From Methylocystis rosea (lineage in GTDB: Bacteria; Pseudomonadota; Alphaproteobacteria; Rhizobiales; Beijerinckiaceae): 64,000 nt of DNA. The DNA lies in NCBI RefSeq assembly GCF_003855495.1, contig NZ_CP034086.1, positions 3,509,501 to 3,573,500 of the forward strand, read 5' to 3'. The notes under the pieces are model-generated. The model was not told where the DNA came from. It did not search any database and saw nothing but the letters and a program-made list of their open reading frames with translations. Position numbers and translations under genes: made by a program. Shown here piece by piece: positions 18,937-28,200 of the stretch; positions within the stretch are counted from its first letter, which is position 1; the number at the start of each line of letters is the position of its first letter.

Positions 18937-21369
18937 ATGAATAAGAAGCATTCCATATTTTCCTGCCTCGAGTCTTGGAAGATCGGGAAGAAATCCCGGC
19001 TTGTATGTAATTTCGGCGCGCCGGTTGTGATCGCGCTCGAAATCGCATCGGCTTCGGCGCAGAACGCCTCGCAAACATTGCCTCCGGTGACCGTGGACGC
19101 TCCGCGCGAAAAGCCGCAAGCCAAACCGCGGCAACAAACGCAACGTCCGGTCGCGTCGACCGCGCGGGCGAGCAGCGTTCATCCGAGCGGCCCGAGACCG
19201 CATGTGGCTTCGACGTCGCGCGGCGCCACGTCCGCCGCCCCGCAGGTCGGTCCTCCGCTGCTCTCCGGCGCAAACGGCGTTGCGCCGTCTCCGCCGACGG
19301 GCGAAATCGGCAATCTTCCGCCGGCCTACGCCGGAGGCGAGGTCGCTCGCGGCGCACGGCTCGGCATGCTCGGCAATCGCGATTTCATGGATACGCCATT
19401 CAATGTGACCAGCTACACGTCGGCGCTTATCCAAAATCAGCAGGCGCGCACCCTGCAGCAGGTCTTGGAGAACGATCCGTCGGTCCGCATGGCGACGTCG
19501 GCCGGGCACATTCGCGAGAATTTCAGGATTCGCGGCTTCCCCGTGCTTGGCAGCGAACTCGCGCTCAATGGCATGTATGGTCTCGCGCCCGACGGCCATG
19601 TGCCGACCGAATTCCTGGAGCGCGTCGAAGTTCTCAAGGGGCCGGGCGCGCTGCTCAACGGGATGGCGCCTTTCGGCGCGGTCGGCGGCTCGATCAATCT
19701 TGTCACCAAACATGCGGGCGATGCGCCGATCACCAGCGTCAGCACAGATTACACATCCAGTTCTCAGTTCGGCACGCATATCGACGTCGGCCGGCGCGGC
19801 GGCGACCATAATCAGTTCGGCATTCGCTACAATGGCGTTTACCGCAGCGGCGGGACTACGCTCGACGAGCAGTGGAAAGTGCGCGGCCTGAATGCGCTGG
19901 CGCTCGATTTCCGCGAAGAGCGCATCAGGCTGTCGATCGACGCCTATCACAGCCAGGAAATCTTCAAGAACGGCAGCGCGTTCTTCGCGAGCTTCAGCGG
20001 CATTGGCGTGGCCGCGGCGCCTCACTCAAGCACGAATCTCTTTGTCGGTTCCAACGCCCGCTTCGAAAACGCGGCGGTCATGGCGCGCGGCGAGCTGGAT
20101 GTCGCTGAAAAGGTCACCGTTTTCGCTGGCATCGGCTTCTTGGACAGCCGAAATTCCGGCTTTACCAATGGAACCCAGGCGCAAGGCGTAAACCTGCTCG
20201 GCAACTTCACCGGAACGCGGATCGTCAATCTGCGCGGCTACACCAATACGCTTTCGACGCAGGGCGGATTGCGCGGGGAGTTGGACACGGGACCGCTTCG
20301 CCACAAATTCGTGGTGAGCGCCTCGGCGCTGAAATTCAGCCAAAGTTCCGAGTTCGGATCCATTGGACCTTACAGGTCCAACATTTATCTCCCCGTCGTG
20401 CCGCCTCAGGCGCCGCCGCCGCCGGTCGTTCCGAATACAGCGTTTCGTTGGGGGCAGCCCTATTTCGCGACCGACCCGAGGAAGACGGGAGAAACCTACC
20501 TCGCGAGTCTCGCCTTCGCCGACACCATTTCGGCCTTCGACGAACGTATCCAGTTCATCGGCGGCCTGCGCAGCCAGCGCGTGATGACCAAGACTTTCCA
20601 GGCCAACACAGGCTTTGAGACCAACTCCTACGACAGCCATCGCCTCTCGCCGGCCTATGCGCTGATCGTCAAGCCATTCGACAATCGGCTGTCGCTTTAC
20701 GCCAACTATATCGAGGGCCTCAGTCAGGGCTTGCGAGTCACCAATCCGCTCGCAACCAATTATAATGAGACATACCCACCCTTCGTCTCAAAGCAGATCG
20801 AGACGGGCGCGAAGCTGGATTTGGGCATCCTCGCGAATACGCTGAGCTTCTACGAGATTACGCAACCGACTCTTGCGACGGTGACGAGCGGCGGCCTGAT
20901 CAGTTACAAGCCCGTCCAGCAGCGCAACCAGGGCATAGAGTGGAACGTCTTCGGCGAGCCGATTCCGGGTTTCCGCGTGCTGGGCGGCGTCACCTATATG
21001 ATCGGCGTCATCACGCAGAGCGCTGACGGAAAGACCACCGGGAAGAACGCCTTCGGCATACCAAGATGGCAGGCGAACTTTTATGGCGAATGGGACATTC
21101 CCTATCTTGCGGGGCTGACGGCGGAAGGACGCGTCATCTATACGAGCGCCCTCTATGTCGACTCGTTGAACTATTACCGAATTCCTGAATGGGCGCGGTT
21201 CGACGCGGGGCTTCGCTATGCGACGAACATATACGGCGTGGACATGACGCTGCGGGCGAATGTGAACAATCTGTTCGACCACAGCTATTGGTCCGGCTCC
21301 GCCAACGACGGCTTCGCCACGCTCGACGCGCCGCGCACCGTCCTCCTGTCGACGACGTTCAACTTTTAA
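18937..21369 (+). CDS. TonB-dependent ferric siderophore receptor
   Basis: The 810-aa outer-membrane receptor starts with a signal-like segment followed by a long Pro/Arg/Ser-rich linker (about residues 45-120), then a plug domain (LQQVLENDPSVRMATSAG, RIRGFPV, ERVEVLKGPGALLNGMAPFG) and a 22-strand beta-barrel ending in the typical terminal Phe (TTFNF). Its position beside catecholate siderophore genes suggests import of the ferric form of that siderophore. ATG 18937 has GGAAG directly upstream; a GTG at 18886 would add 17 residues. It lacks the N-terminal signalling domain of FecA-type receptors. Confidence 0.93.
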   Translation: MNKKHSIFSCLESWKIGKKSRLVCNFGAPVVIALEIASASAQNASQTLPPVTVDAPREKPQAKPRQQTQRPVASTARASSVHPSGPRPHVASTSRGATSAAPQVGPPLLSGANGVAPSPPTGEIGNLPPAYAGGEVARGARLGMLGNRDFMDTPFNVTSYTSALIQNQQARTLQQVLENDPSVRMATSAGHIRENFRIRGFPVLGSELALNGMYGLAPDGHVPTEFLERVEVLKGPGALLNGMAPFGAVGGSINLVTKHAGDAPITSVSTDYTSSSQFGTHIDVGRRGGDHNQFGIRYNGVYRSGGTTLDEQWKVRGLNALALDFREERIRLSIDAYHSQEIFKNGSAFFASFSGIGVAAAPHSSTNLFVGSNARFENAAVMARGELDVAEKVTVFAGIGFLDSRNSGFTNGTQAQGVNLLGNFTGTRIVNLRGYTNTLSTQGGLRGELDTGPLRHKFVVSASALKFSQSSEFGSIGPYRSNIYLPVVPPQAPPPPVVPNTAFRWGQPYFATDPRKTGETYLASLAFADTISAFDERIQFIGGLRSQRVMTKTFQANTGFETNSYDSHRLSPAYALIVKPFDNRLSLYANYIEGLSQGLRVTNPLATNYNETYPPFVSKQIETGAKLDLGILANTLSFYEITQPTLATVTSGGLISYKPVQQRNQGIEWNVFGEPIPGFRVLGGVTYMIGVITQSADGKTTGKNAFGIPRWQANFYGEWDIPYLAGLTAEGRVIYTSALYVDSLNYYRIPEWARFDAGLRYATNIYGVDMTLRANVNNLFDHSYWSGSANDGFATLDAPRTVLLSTTFNF

Positions 21370-21384
21370 GGATGGGAGCGGACG

Positions 21385-21672
21385 ATGAACCTCTCGCCCG
21401 CCGCTATTCAATTCGCCGCCTGCGCGGCCATCGCGACGGGCGCCGCCGGCCTCTATCTCGGCGCACAGAACCAGCGCTGGCTGTCGCGGCCTCTGCCTGC
21501 TCTGTGGAGCGGCCTCGCTGGCGCGGCGCTGCTGCCTCTCGGCGTTTTTCTGTGGGGTCAGACGGTTCAGCTTTCGACCGCGATTTTCGCGACGCTCGTT
21601 TTGATCATGCTTCTGTTCATCGTTTTCCCATGCGTGGGAGCGCTGCGAACCTTCATCAGGAAGGCGCCATGA
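21385..21672 (+). CDS. Small inner-membrane protein, DUF3325-like
   Basis: The 95-aa protein has three hydrophobic helices. Small membrane proteins annotated DUF3325/DUF3649 commonly accompany TonB receptors and PepSY reductases in iron clusters; the assignment here rests on size, topology and position. It starts 15 bp after the receptor gene and overlaps the next gene by 4 bp. Function is unknown; a role in the ferric-reductase complex is an inference. Confidence 0.75.
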   Translation: MNLSPAAIQFAACAAIATGAAGLYLGAQNQRWLSRPLPALWSGLAGAALLPLGVFLWGQTVQLSTAIFATLVLIMLLFIVFPCVGALRTFIRKAP

Positions 21673-21953
21673 GTCGGATCAGACGCGATTGGGTCAGCAA
21701 AACCTCGGCCGGCGCCATTCTGGGCTTCAGCCTCGCGATCGCGCTTGCGGGCGTCTTTGCGTGGCTCAGTCCCGGCGGACTCGCAACCCCGAATAAATTT
21801 CAGCTCGTGATGTGGCTTATCGCGCCGATCTGGCTGACGACGCTGAGCCTGTGTTTCTTCTTTTCGAGCGGTATACGCGCCTGGCTCTGGCTGGGCGGCG
21901 TAAATCTACTGGCATACGCCGGCCTATTCGCCTGCCGCCTTCTCCTACGCTAA
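21669..21953 (+). CDS. Small inner-membrane protein, DUF3649-like
   Basis: The 94-aa protein begins with a basic, cytoplasmic-looking N-terminus (MSRIRRDW) and has three hydrophobic helices with a WLIAPIWLTTLSLCFFF core. It resembles the DUF3649 'iron uptake' proteins found next to PepSY proteins. The start is coupled to the preceding gene (ATGA), and the PepSY gene follows 15 bp later. Its molecular role is unknown. Confidence 0.75.
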   Translation: MSRIRRDWVSKTSAGAILGFSLAIALAGVFAWLSPGGLATPNKFQLVMWLIAPIWLTTLSLCFFFSSGIRAWLWLGGVNLLAYAGLFACRLLLR

Positions 21954-21968
21954 TCGGGACAACGCACG

Positions 21969-23570
21969 ATGCGCAGCGACGTTGTTCGACTCTATAAGAT
22001 TGTCCATACCTGGACAGGCATCACCGCCGGGATGTTTCTGTTCATCGCCTTCTACGCCGGCTCCATCACGGTGTTCGCCGAGCCGCTCGCGCGCTGGGTT
22101 GCATCCCCCGCTCCGGTCCGCCTCACCGCCCTTGCCCAAGCGGATGAATTGATCGCGCACACGCTTGCCGTTCGCCCTGACGCAGCGAAGGAATTCACAC
22201 TTTATCTCACCGATACCGAAGATCTTTGGACACGCCTCACATGGCGAAAAGGCAAGGACGACAGGACGCCGTGGTCGGCGGAGCTCTCTCCCGAAGGCGA
22301 CTTGCGCCTTGCGCAGTCATATCGCTCGAGTCTTGCCGACTTCGTCGACAACATTCATCGAACCGCTGGCATTCCAGGCGCCAATGACATCGGCGAGACC
22401 ATCATGGGCGTCGTGAGCGCCGTCTATGCGGTCGCGCTGGTGTCGGGCTTGATCATCGTTCTGCCTTCGCTCGTCAAGGATCTCTTCGCCCTGCGGATAA
22501 GCCCCAATCTCAAGCGCATGTGGCTCGACGCGCATAACGTCGTGGGCGTCATCAGCCTGCCGTTCCACATCGTCATCGCGCTGAGCGCGGTTGTTTTCTG
22601 CCTGCACGACCAGCTGTACGACGCGCTCGACTACGTCGTCTATGACGGCCGTCTGAAGTCGGTCATGGCCGCGAGCAACCCCTTCAACTCTATCAAGAAG
22701 GACGAGCGACCTGCGCCGATGCTGCCCGTCAACACGCTCCTTGAGCGGGTGAAGGCGGCGTCGCCGAGTTTCGTCCCCGCCGAGATGCGTTACCGCAACG
22801 CTGGACTTCGCGGCGCCTCGGTTCAGGTTTGGGGTCATGACGCCCGCTATATGACGAGAGGAAAGGGGTTTGCGGTCATCAGTCCGGTCACCGGCGAGAT
22901 CGCCAACACGGACTATCTGCCGGGCAGAGAGGGAACTTGGACGGGCGTCGTGGCGACGTTCTTCGCCTTGCATTTCGCTACCTTCGGCGGCGATATCGTG
23001 CGTGTCTGCTACTTCCTTCTCGGCATCGCGGGCGCCTTCCTTTTCTATTCCGGCAATTTGCTTTGGATTGAGTCTCGCCGGCGAACTGAACGGCGAAACG
23101 GTGGGCCCGTAAATCAGAAGTTATCGACGCGGCTGATGTCCGCCGCTACGGTCGGCGTTTGTCTCGGCGCGATCTGCGCGATCTCCATCACGATCGTGGC
23201 AGCGAAATGGTTGAACGGCCGCGTTGCGAACATCGATGTGTGGCACAATGGCGTTTATTACACCGTGTTCCTTGCGAGCGTCCTTTGGTCGTTCGTCAGG
23301 GGAGCGGCCGCGGCCAGTGTTGAGCTTCTCTGGCTTGCCGCGATAGCCGCCGCTGCAATTCCTTTCACCTCACTGCTCAGTTGGGCGTCGCCTGCGCTCG
23401 GCATGCAAGGTTCGGCGAGCCTGGCCGCGCTCGGCGTCGACCTCGTCGCGCTTTCCGCCGCCTTAGTTTTCGTCTGGATGGCGCGCTCTGCAGCTCATCG
23501 CGTGGAATATGGCCCCGCCGACAGCGTCTGGGCCGCGTCACATCGGCAATTGCAGGAGGCGACGCGATGA
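21969..23570 (+). CDS. PepSY-associated ferric-siderophore reductase-like protein
   Basis: The 533-aa inner-membrane protein has an N-terminal helix (HTWTGITAGMFLFIAFYAGS), a central periplasmic region and several C-terminal helices, which is the PepSY_TM architecture. Conserved His residues sit in the helices (YKIVHTWTG, WLDAHNVVG, LPFHIVIAL, ALHFATFGGD). Related proteins such as FoxB and FpvG reduce ferric siderophores in the periplasm, with haem held by helix histidines. In this operon it would release iron from the imported siderophore. It is ATGA-coupled to the esterase gene. Confidence 0.87.
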   Translation: MRSDVVRLYKIVHTWTGITAGMFLFIAFYAGSITVFAEPLARWVASPAPVRLTALAQADELIAHTLAVRPDAAKEFTLYLTDTEDLWTRLTWRKGKDDRTPWSAELSPEGDLRLAQSYRSSLADFVDNIHRTAGIPGANDIGETIMGVVSAVYAVALVSGLIIVLPSLVKDLFALRISPNLKRMWLDAHNVVGVISLPFHIVIALSAVVFCLHDQLYDALDYVVYDGRLKSVMAASNPFNSIKKDERPAPMLPVNTLLERVKAASPSFVPAEMRYRNAGLRGASVQVWGHDARYMTRGKGFAVISPVTGEIANTDYLPGREGTWTGVVATFFALHFATFGGDIVRVCYFLLGIAGAFLFYSGNLLWIESRRRTERRNGGPVNQKLSTRLMSAATVGVCLGAICAISITIVAAKWLNGRVANIDVWHNGVYYTVFLASVLWSFVRGAAAASVELLWLAAIAAAAIPFTSLLSWASPALGMQGSASLAALGVDLVALSAALVFVWMARSAAHRVEYGPADSVWAASHRQLQEATR

Positions 23571-24931
23571 CGACGCCCTGCGAGCAATTGTTGGAAGCGC
23601 GCTTCGGCCGAGACGTGGGCTCCGATCGTTGGTGGCGTCGGGTCGCCATCGAAGGCTGCCCGATTGTTCAGGCGATAGGCGGGGACCTGGCGCGCGTATC
23701 GTTCTTGTGGCGAGACCCCGAAGGCGATGCGACGGCCTCAAGGATTCGATGCGTCTACATCGATATCTGCTCAGTCACCGATCATCATAGCAATGAGTCC
23801 GCCTCTTTGGAGCGGATCGCCGGAACGGACGTCTGGCATTGGTCCTTCGAGGTAGAGGCTGAATGGCGCGGAAGCTATTGCTTCATTCCTCTCGACGACG
23901 ACCATCTCCTTGGCGCACAGGGCGTTGGCCGCGAAACGACTCCGAAGGAGTGGTGGCGCTCCGCGCTGAAGTTCGCGCAGACCGATCCGTTGAACCCCAA
24001 CCTTGGCCATGTCGGTCTGCGCGGACAGCCGTTATCCGCGGCGCATCTTCCGCAGGCGCCATTCCAAACGGCGTGGCGAGACGTCGACCGCAAAAACCGC
24101 GCAGCAGCCGATCAAAGCCGCCTGCATCTGATGGAATGGAACAGCGCTCGGCTGCGTAACAGCCGCCGTGTTTGGATTTATCGCACGGGCGCGACGCCTA
24201 AAGGAGGAAAGCTTCCTCTCGTCGTGCTCCTGGACGGCCAATATTGGGCCGAAGCCATGCCGGTCTTCTCGGCCCTAGATCATGCCACGCAAGCCGACTT
24301 GCTCCCGCCCAGCGTCTATGTGCTCATCGACTCGCTCAACGCAGACATGCGAAGTCGCGAACTCGCGTGTGACGAAGCCTTTCTGGAGGCGGTTCAGCAG
24401 GAGCTTTTGCCAATCGTGGCAGGCCTCGCGCCGTACGGCCACGATCCGAGCAAGACCGTCATAGCGGGACAGAGCTTTGGCGGACTCGCGGCGCTTTTCG
24501 CCGGACTTCGCTCGCCAGAATGTTTCGGTTGCGTGCTCAGCCAGTCAGGCTCGTTTTGGTGGCCGGGAGGTTATGTGGGGGAGGAGGTGCGCCCGCACGT
24601 TCCTGACACGCGCGGCCATGCGCGAGACGTCGTCGCGGATTTGATCGAGAGCAGCAAGAGCGGCGTTTCCCGTCTTCGCGTCTTTCTTGAGGCTGGAAGC
24701 TTTGAGAAAGTCATTCGCGTCGCCAGCGACCGCGTTCACCGGACTCTCATCGACGCGGGGCACGACGCCCACTATCGCGTCTATTCGGGCGGGCACGATC
24801 CGCTCTGCTGGCGTGGCGGATTGATCGACGGACTGTCCCTTCTGCTCGCCGACCATCGTGCGGCGCCCGCCGGCGTTAAGGCGTCTCGCTCGGACGCCTC
24901 AAGATTGGCGATTACAAACGCGAGGGAGTGA
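23567..24931 (+). CDS. fes: Enterochelin esterase (Fes type)
   Basis: The 454-aa cytoplasmic-type esterase hydrolyses trilactone siderophores. The N-terminal domain (about 1-170) matches the Fes cap with WHWSFEVEAEWRGSYCF. The alpha/beta-hydrolase domain carries the nucleophile Ser303 in GQSFGGLAA and the likely catalytic His in SGGHDPLCWRGG. Its presence suggests that the siderophore is a serine trilactone cleaved after uptake. ATG 23567 is chosen because the GGAGG ribosome binding site lies just before it and it overlaps the PepSY stop by 4 bp. The upstream in-frame extension lies inside the PepSY gene. Confidence 0.93.
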   Translation: MTTPCEQLLEARFGRDVGSDRWWRRVAIEGCPIVQAIGGDLARVSFLWRDPEGDATASRIRCVYIDICSVTDHHSNESASLERIAGTDVWHWSFEVEAEWRGSYCFIPLDDDHLLGAQGVGRETTPKEWWRSALKFAQTDPLNPNLGHVGLRGQPLSAAHLPQAPFQTAWRDVDRKNRAAADQSRLHLMEWNSARLRNSRRVWIYRTGATPKGGKLPLVVLLDGQYWAEAMPVFSALDHATQADLLPPSVYVLIDSLNADMRSRELACDEAFLEAVQQELLPIVAGLAPYGHDPSKTVIAGQSFGGLAALFAGLRSPECFGCVLSQSGSFWWPGGYVGEEVRPHVPDTRGHARDVVADLIESSKSGVSRLRVFLEAGSFEKVIRVASDRVHRTLIDAGHDAHYRVYSGGHDPLCWRGGLIDGLSLLLADHRAAPAGVKASRSDASRLAITNARE

Positions 24932-24935
24932 ATGT

Positions 24936-25160
24936 GTGAACGACGCGCAGCCAAATCCATTCGACGACGAAAGCCTTACGTTTCTCGTTCTGGTCAACTC
25001 CCAGGGACAACACAGTCTCTGGCCGACATTTGCCCCGGAGCCTGCAGGTTGGCGACGGCTCTTCGGTCCGAGCGATCGGAGCGACTGCGTAAAATTTGTC
25101 GATGAGCACTGGACGGACATGCGCCCGAAGTCTCTTCGTGAGGCTTCTCGTCCGCGCTAA
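24936..25160 (+). CDS. MbtH-like NRPS activator
   Basis: The 74-aa protein carries the MbtH signature: NSQGQHSLWP, a PAGW segment, and WTDMRPKSL near the C-terminus. MbtH proteins bind adenylation domains and are often required for their activity. It lies 44 bp before the NRPS gene, the usual arrangement (as with E. coli YbdZ and EntF). The GTG start at 24936 follows GGGAG and leaves a normal family length. The longer frame from 24858 lies inside fes and is rejected. Confidence 0.95.
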   Translation: MNDAQPNPFDDESLTFLVLVNSQGQHSLWPTFAPEPAGWRRLFGPSDRSDCVKFVDEHWTDMRPKSLREASRPR

Positions 25161-25204
25161 TCGAATGATTTTGTAAACAGCCTTTCTTTCGAAGGGAAAG
25201 ACAA

Positions 25205-28200
25205 GTGCTTCTTGCTCCGACTTTGCGACCGTCCGTGCCGATCGCGCTTGAACTCCCGCTCATTGCCGCCCAACCGGGCATCTGGATGGGCGATCAGGTT
25301 TCACCGACGCGAAACGCCTTCATCGTTGCACAATATGTGGAGCTGTGTGGCGACGTTGATCTTGAATCTCTGCGCCGCGCCATTCGCATCGGACTTTCCG
25401 AGGCCGATACAGTTCACGCCCGATTTATCGAGACCGAGGGCCAGCTCTCGCAAATCATTCCTCAACGCATAAATGCTGGAGAGTCGCCCGATCCGGATGT
25501 CGTTGACGTCAGCGAAGAACCAGATCCGAAGGCTGCAGCGCTTGCCGTCATGCGCGCTGATCTAGCGGCGGATCTGCCACTGGATGGCGACGCGTTGCTT
25601 TATCGGCACGTCCTGATTCGTCTCGGTGAAACATCGAATGGCGAGCGCTGGTTCTGGTATCAGCGATACCATCATCTGATGGTCGACGGTTTCAGCTTTA
25701 CCGCCATCGCGCGGCGCATAGCCGATATTTACACGGCGCTAAGGCGCGGCAAGCCTTTAGGGGACTCGCCTTTCACCTCCTTCGCCGAAGTCGTCGAAGA
25801 ATACCAGTCCTATGAGGGCTCGAAGGCGCAGGAAGCAGACCGGTGGTTTTGGTTGGACCACGCCAAAAATCTGCCGACCCCGATCGCATTGTCACAGCCC
25901 AGAACGAAAATCTCGCAGGATGCGGATGTGTCCTTGCCGCGGCGGCGAAGAATATCTCTTCCGCCAGATGTTATGGCAGCGTTCGAGACGCAGGGCGTCA
26001 CGATGCGCGTCTCCGGCGTCGAAATGGCGATGGCGGCCGTTTTTGCGTATCTGCATCGGATGAGCGGCGCGACGCGATTGACAGTCGGCATGCCGTTCAT
26101 GCGACGCATGGGATCCATCGCGCTCTTCGCCGCAGGTCCTGTCGTGAACGTCCTTCCTGTACAGCTGAGCATGGCGCCATCAATGTTGCTGTCGGAGGCG
26201 GCGACAGCGCTTGCCTCCGAATTGAAGGCGGTGCGCCGACGCCAACGGTACGAAGCCGAACAGCTGCGGCGCGATCTCGGGCTGGTCGGCTCGGATCGCT
26301 CTCTCTACGGGCCGATGCTCAATCTCAAGATGTTCGATTATCGGCTCGATTTCGATGGCGTCGCGGGCGTGACGCATCAGCTGGCGTCGGGGCCAGTCGA
26401 AGACATGGAAGTCGATCTTTATGTCGACGACGGCAGACTGACGATTGATCTCGTCGCGAATTGCGATCGCTACGACGAGCAGGATCTGGAACTCCACGCG
26501 AAGAGGCTCGCCTGTCTCGTGGAGCGCCTCGCGGCGGATCCCAAACTCCCGATCGGCGCGGCGGCGCTCTTGACCGAAGGCGAGCGCGCGCTGATCGCGG
26601 CGGCGAACGACACGGCGAAGGATGTTCCACGGCTGACATTATGCGACATGCTGGCCGCCCAGGCGGCAAAGACGCCAGACGCTATAGCGTTGGTTGATGG
26701 CGACCATACGCTCACCTATCGAGAGGTTCGGCGCCAGGTCTCTCGATTTGCGCAAATGCTTGCAGACGCGGGGGTCGTCGCCGAGGATCATGTCGCGATC
26801 GCGCTTCCCCGGACTGTTCACTTAAGTCTTGCGATTCTGGCGGTGCTTGAAACGGGCGCCGCCTACTTACCTCTCGACATCAATTATCCCGACGAGCGAC
26901 TGGCTTATATGGCCGAGGACGCAGCGCCGCGCGTGATCATCACCAGCGAGACTCTGCGAAGCCGGTTCGAAAACATGGGACCGGTTCTGATCTTCGATGA
27001 GCTTACGCCCGGCGTCGAAGAACATCCTTCAGCGCCAAAGACGACGCTCACGCCGGACCACCCGGCCTATATCATCTACACGTCGGGCAGCACCGGAAAG
27101 CCGAAGGGCGTCGTTGTCTCTCACGGCGCGGTCGTCAATCTCCTTTGCTGGCTTCAAGACGAATATGCGCTAAACGCCGACGACGTGGTTCTGCAGAAGA
27201 CGCCCTGCAGCTTCGATGTCTCGGTCGGCGAGTTTTTCTGGCCCCTGACATGCGGCGCGCGTCTTGTGATGGCGCCGGAAGACGTGGACCGTGATCCCGA
27301 AGCCCTGCTTCAGGTCATCCGCGACTATCGAGTCACGACGATGAATTTCGTACCCTCGCTGCTTGCCGCCTTTGTCGCCGGCGTTCGGGCGACGGCGAAC
27401 CCCGCGCGTGACGCTGTGAGCCTGCGTGCAGTGTTCTGTATTGGCGAGGCCTTGTCCAAGGAACTCGCTGAGGCTTTCGAGAACCTGTTTCACGCCCCGC
27501 TGCATAATGTCTACGGACCGACCGAGGCGACGGTCGAGGTGACGTATCAGCCTGCATTCGGACAGGCGCTCGCGTCGGCGCGGGGACCGGGTGTCCCGAT
27601 CGGGCGGCCCTTGTGGAACACAGGCTTGCGCATATTGGACTCGCGCTTGCGCCCCGCGCCGATCGGCGTCGCCGGCGATCTCTATCTGACGGGATCGCAG
27701 CTTGCGCAGGGCTATTGGCGCCGCGCTTCGCTGACCGCCAGCCGCTTCGTCGCCGACCCCAAAGCCGATGGCGCGCGCATGTATCGAACCGGCGACATCG
27801 CGCGCTGGCTGCCTGACGGAACCGTCGATTATCTCGGTCGTAGCGACGATCAGCTTAAGATTCGCGGCCAGCGAATCGAGCTTGGCGAAATCGAAAGCGC
27901 TTTGCGGGATCAGCCTGGCGTTGGGCAGGCGGCGGTTATCGCGCGCATTTTCGGCTGCGGGCATGCGTCGGCGCTTGCTTCTGACGCTCGACAACTCATC
28001 GGCTATGTCACGCCCGCGACGCGCGGCGACGAACTCGACGGCGACGCGCTGCGCGCGGCGCTGGGCAAGCGCCTTCCTGCCTATATGACGCCTGTTGCGA
28101 TCGTGGCTTTGGAGGAATTGCCGCTGAGCGCCAACGGCAAGCTCGATCGGAAGGCTTTGCCCGATCCGTCCGAGGCGGCTCGGTCGAAAAGCCGACAGCT

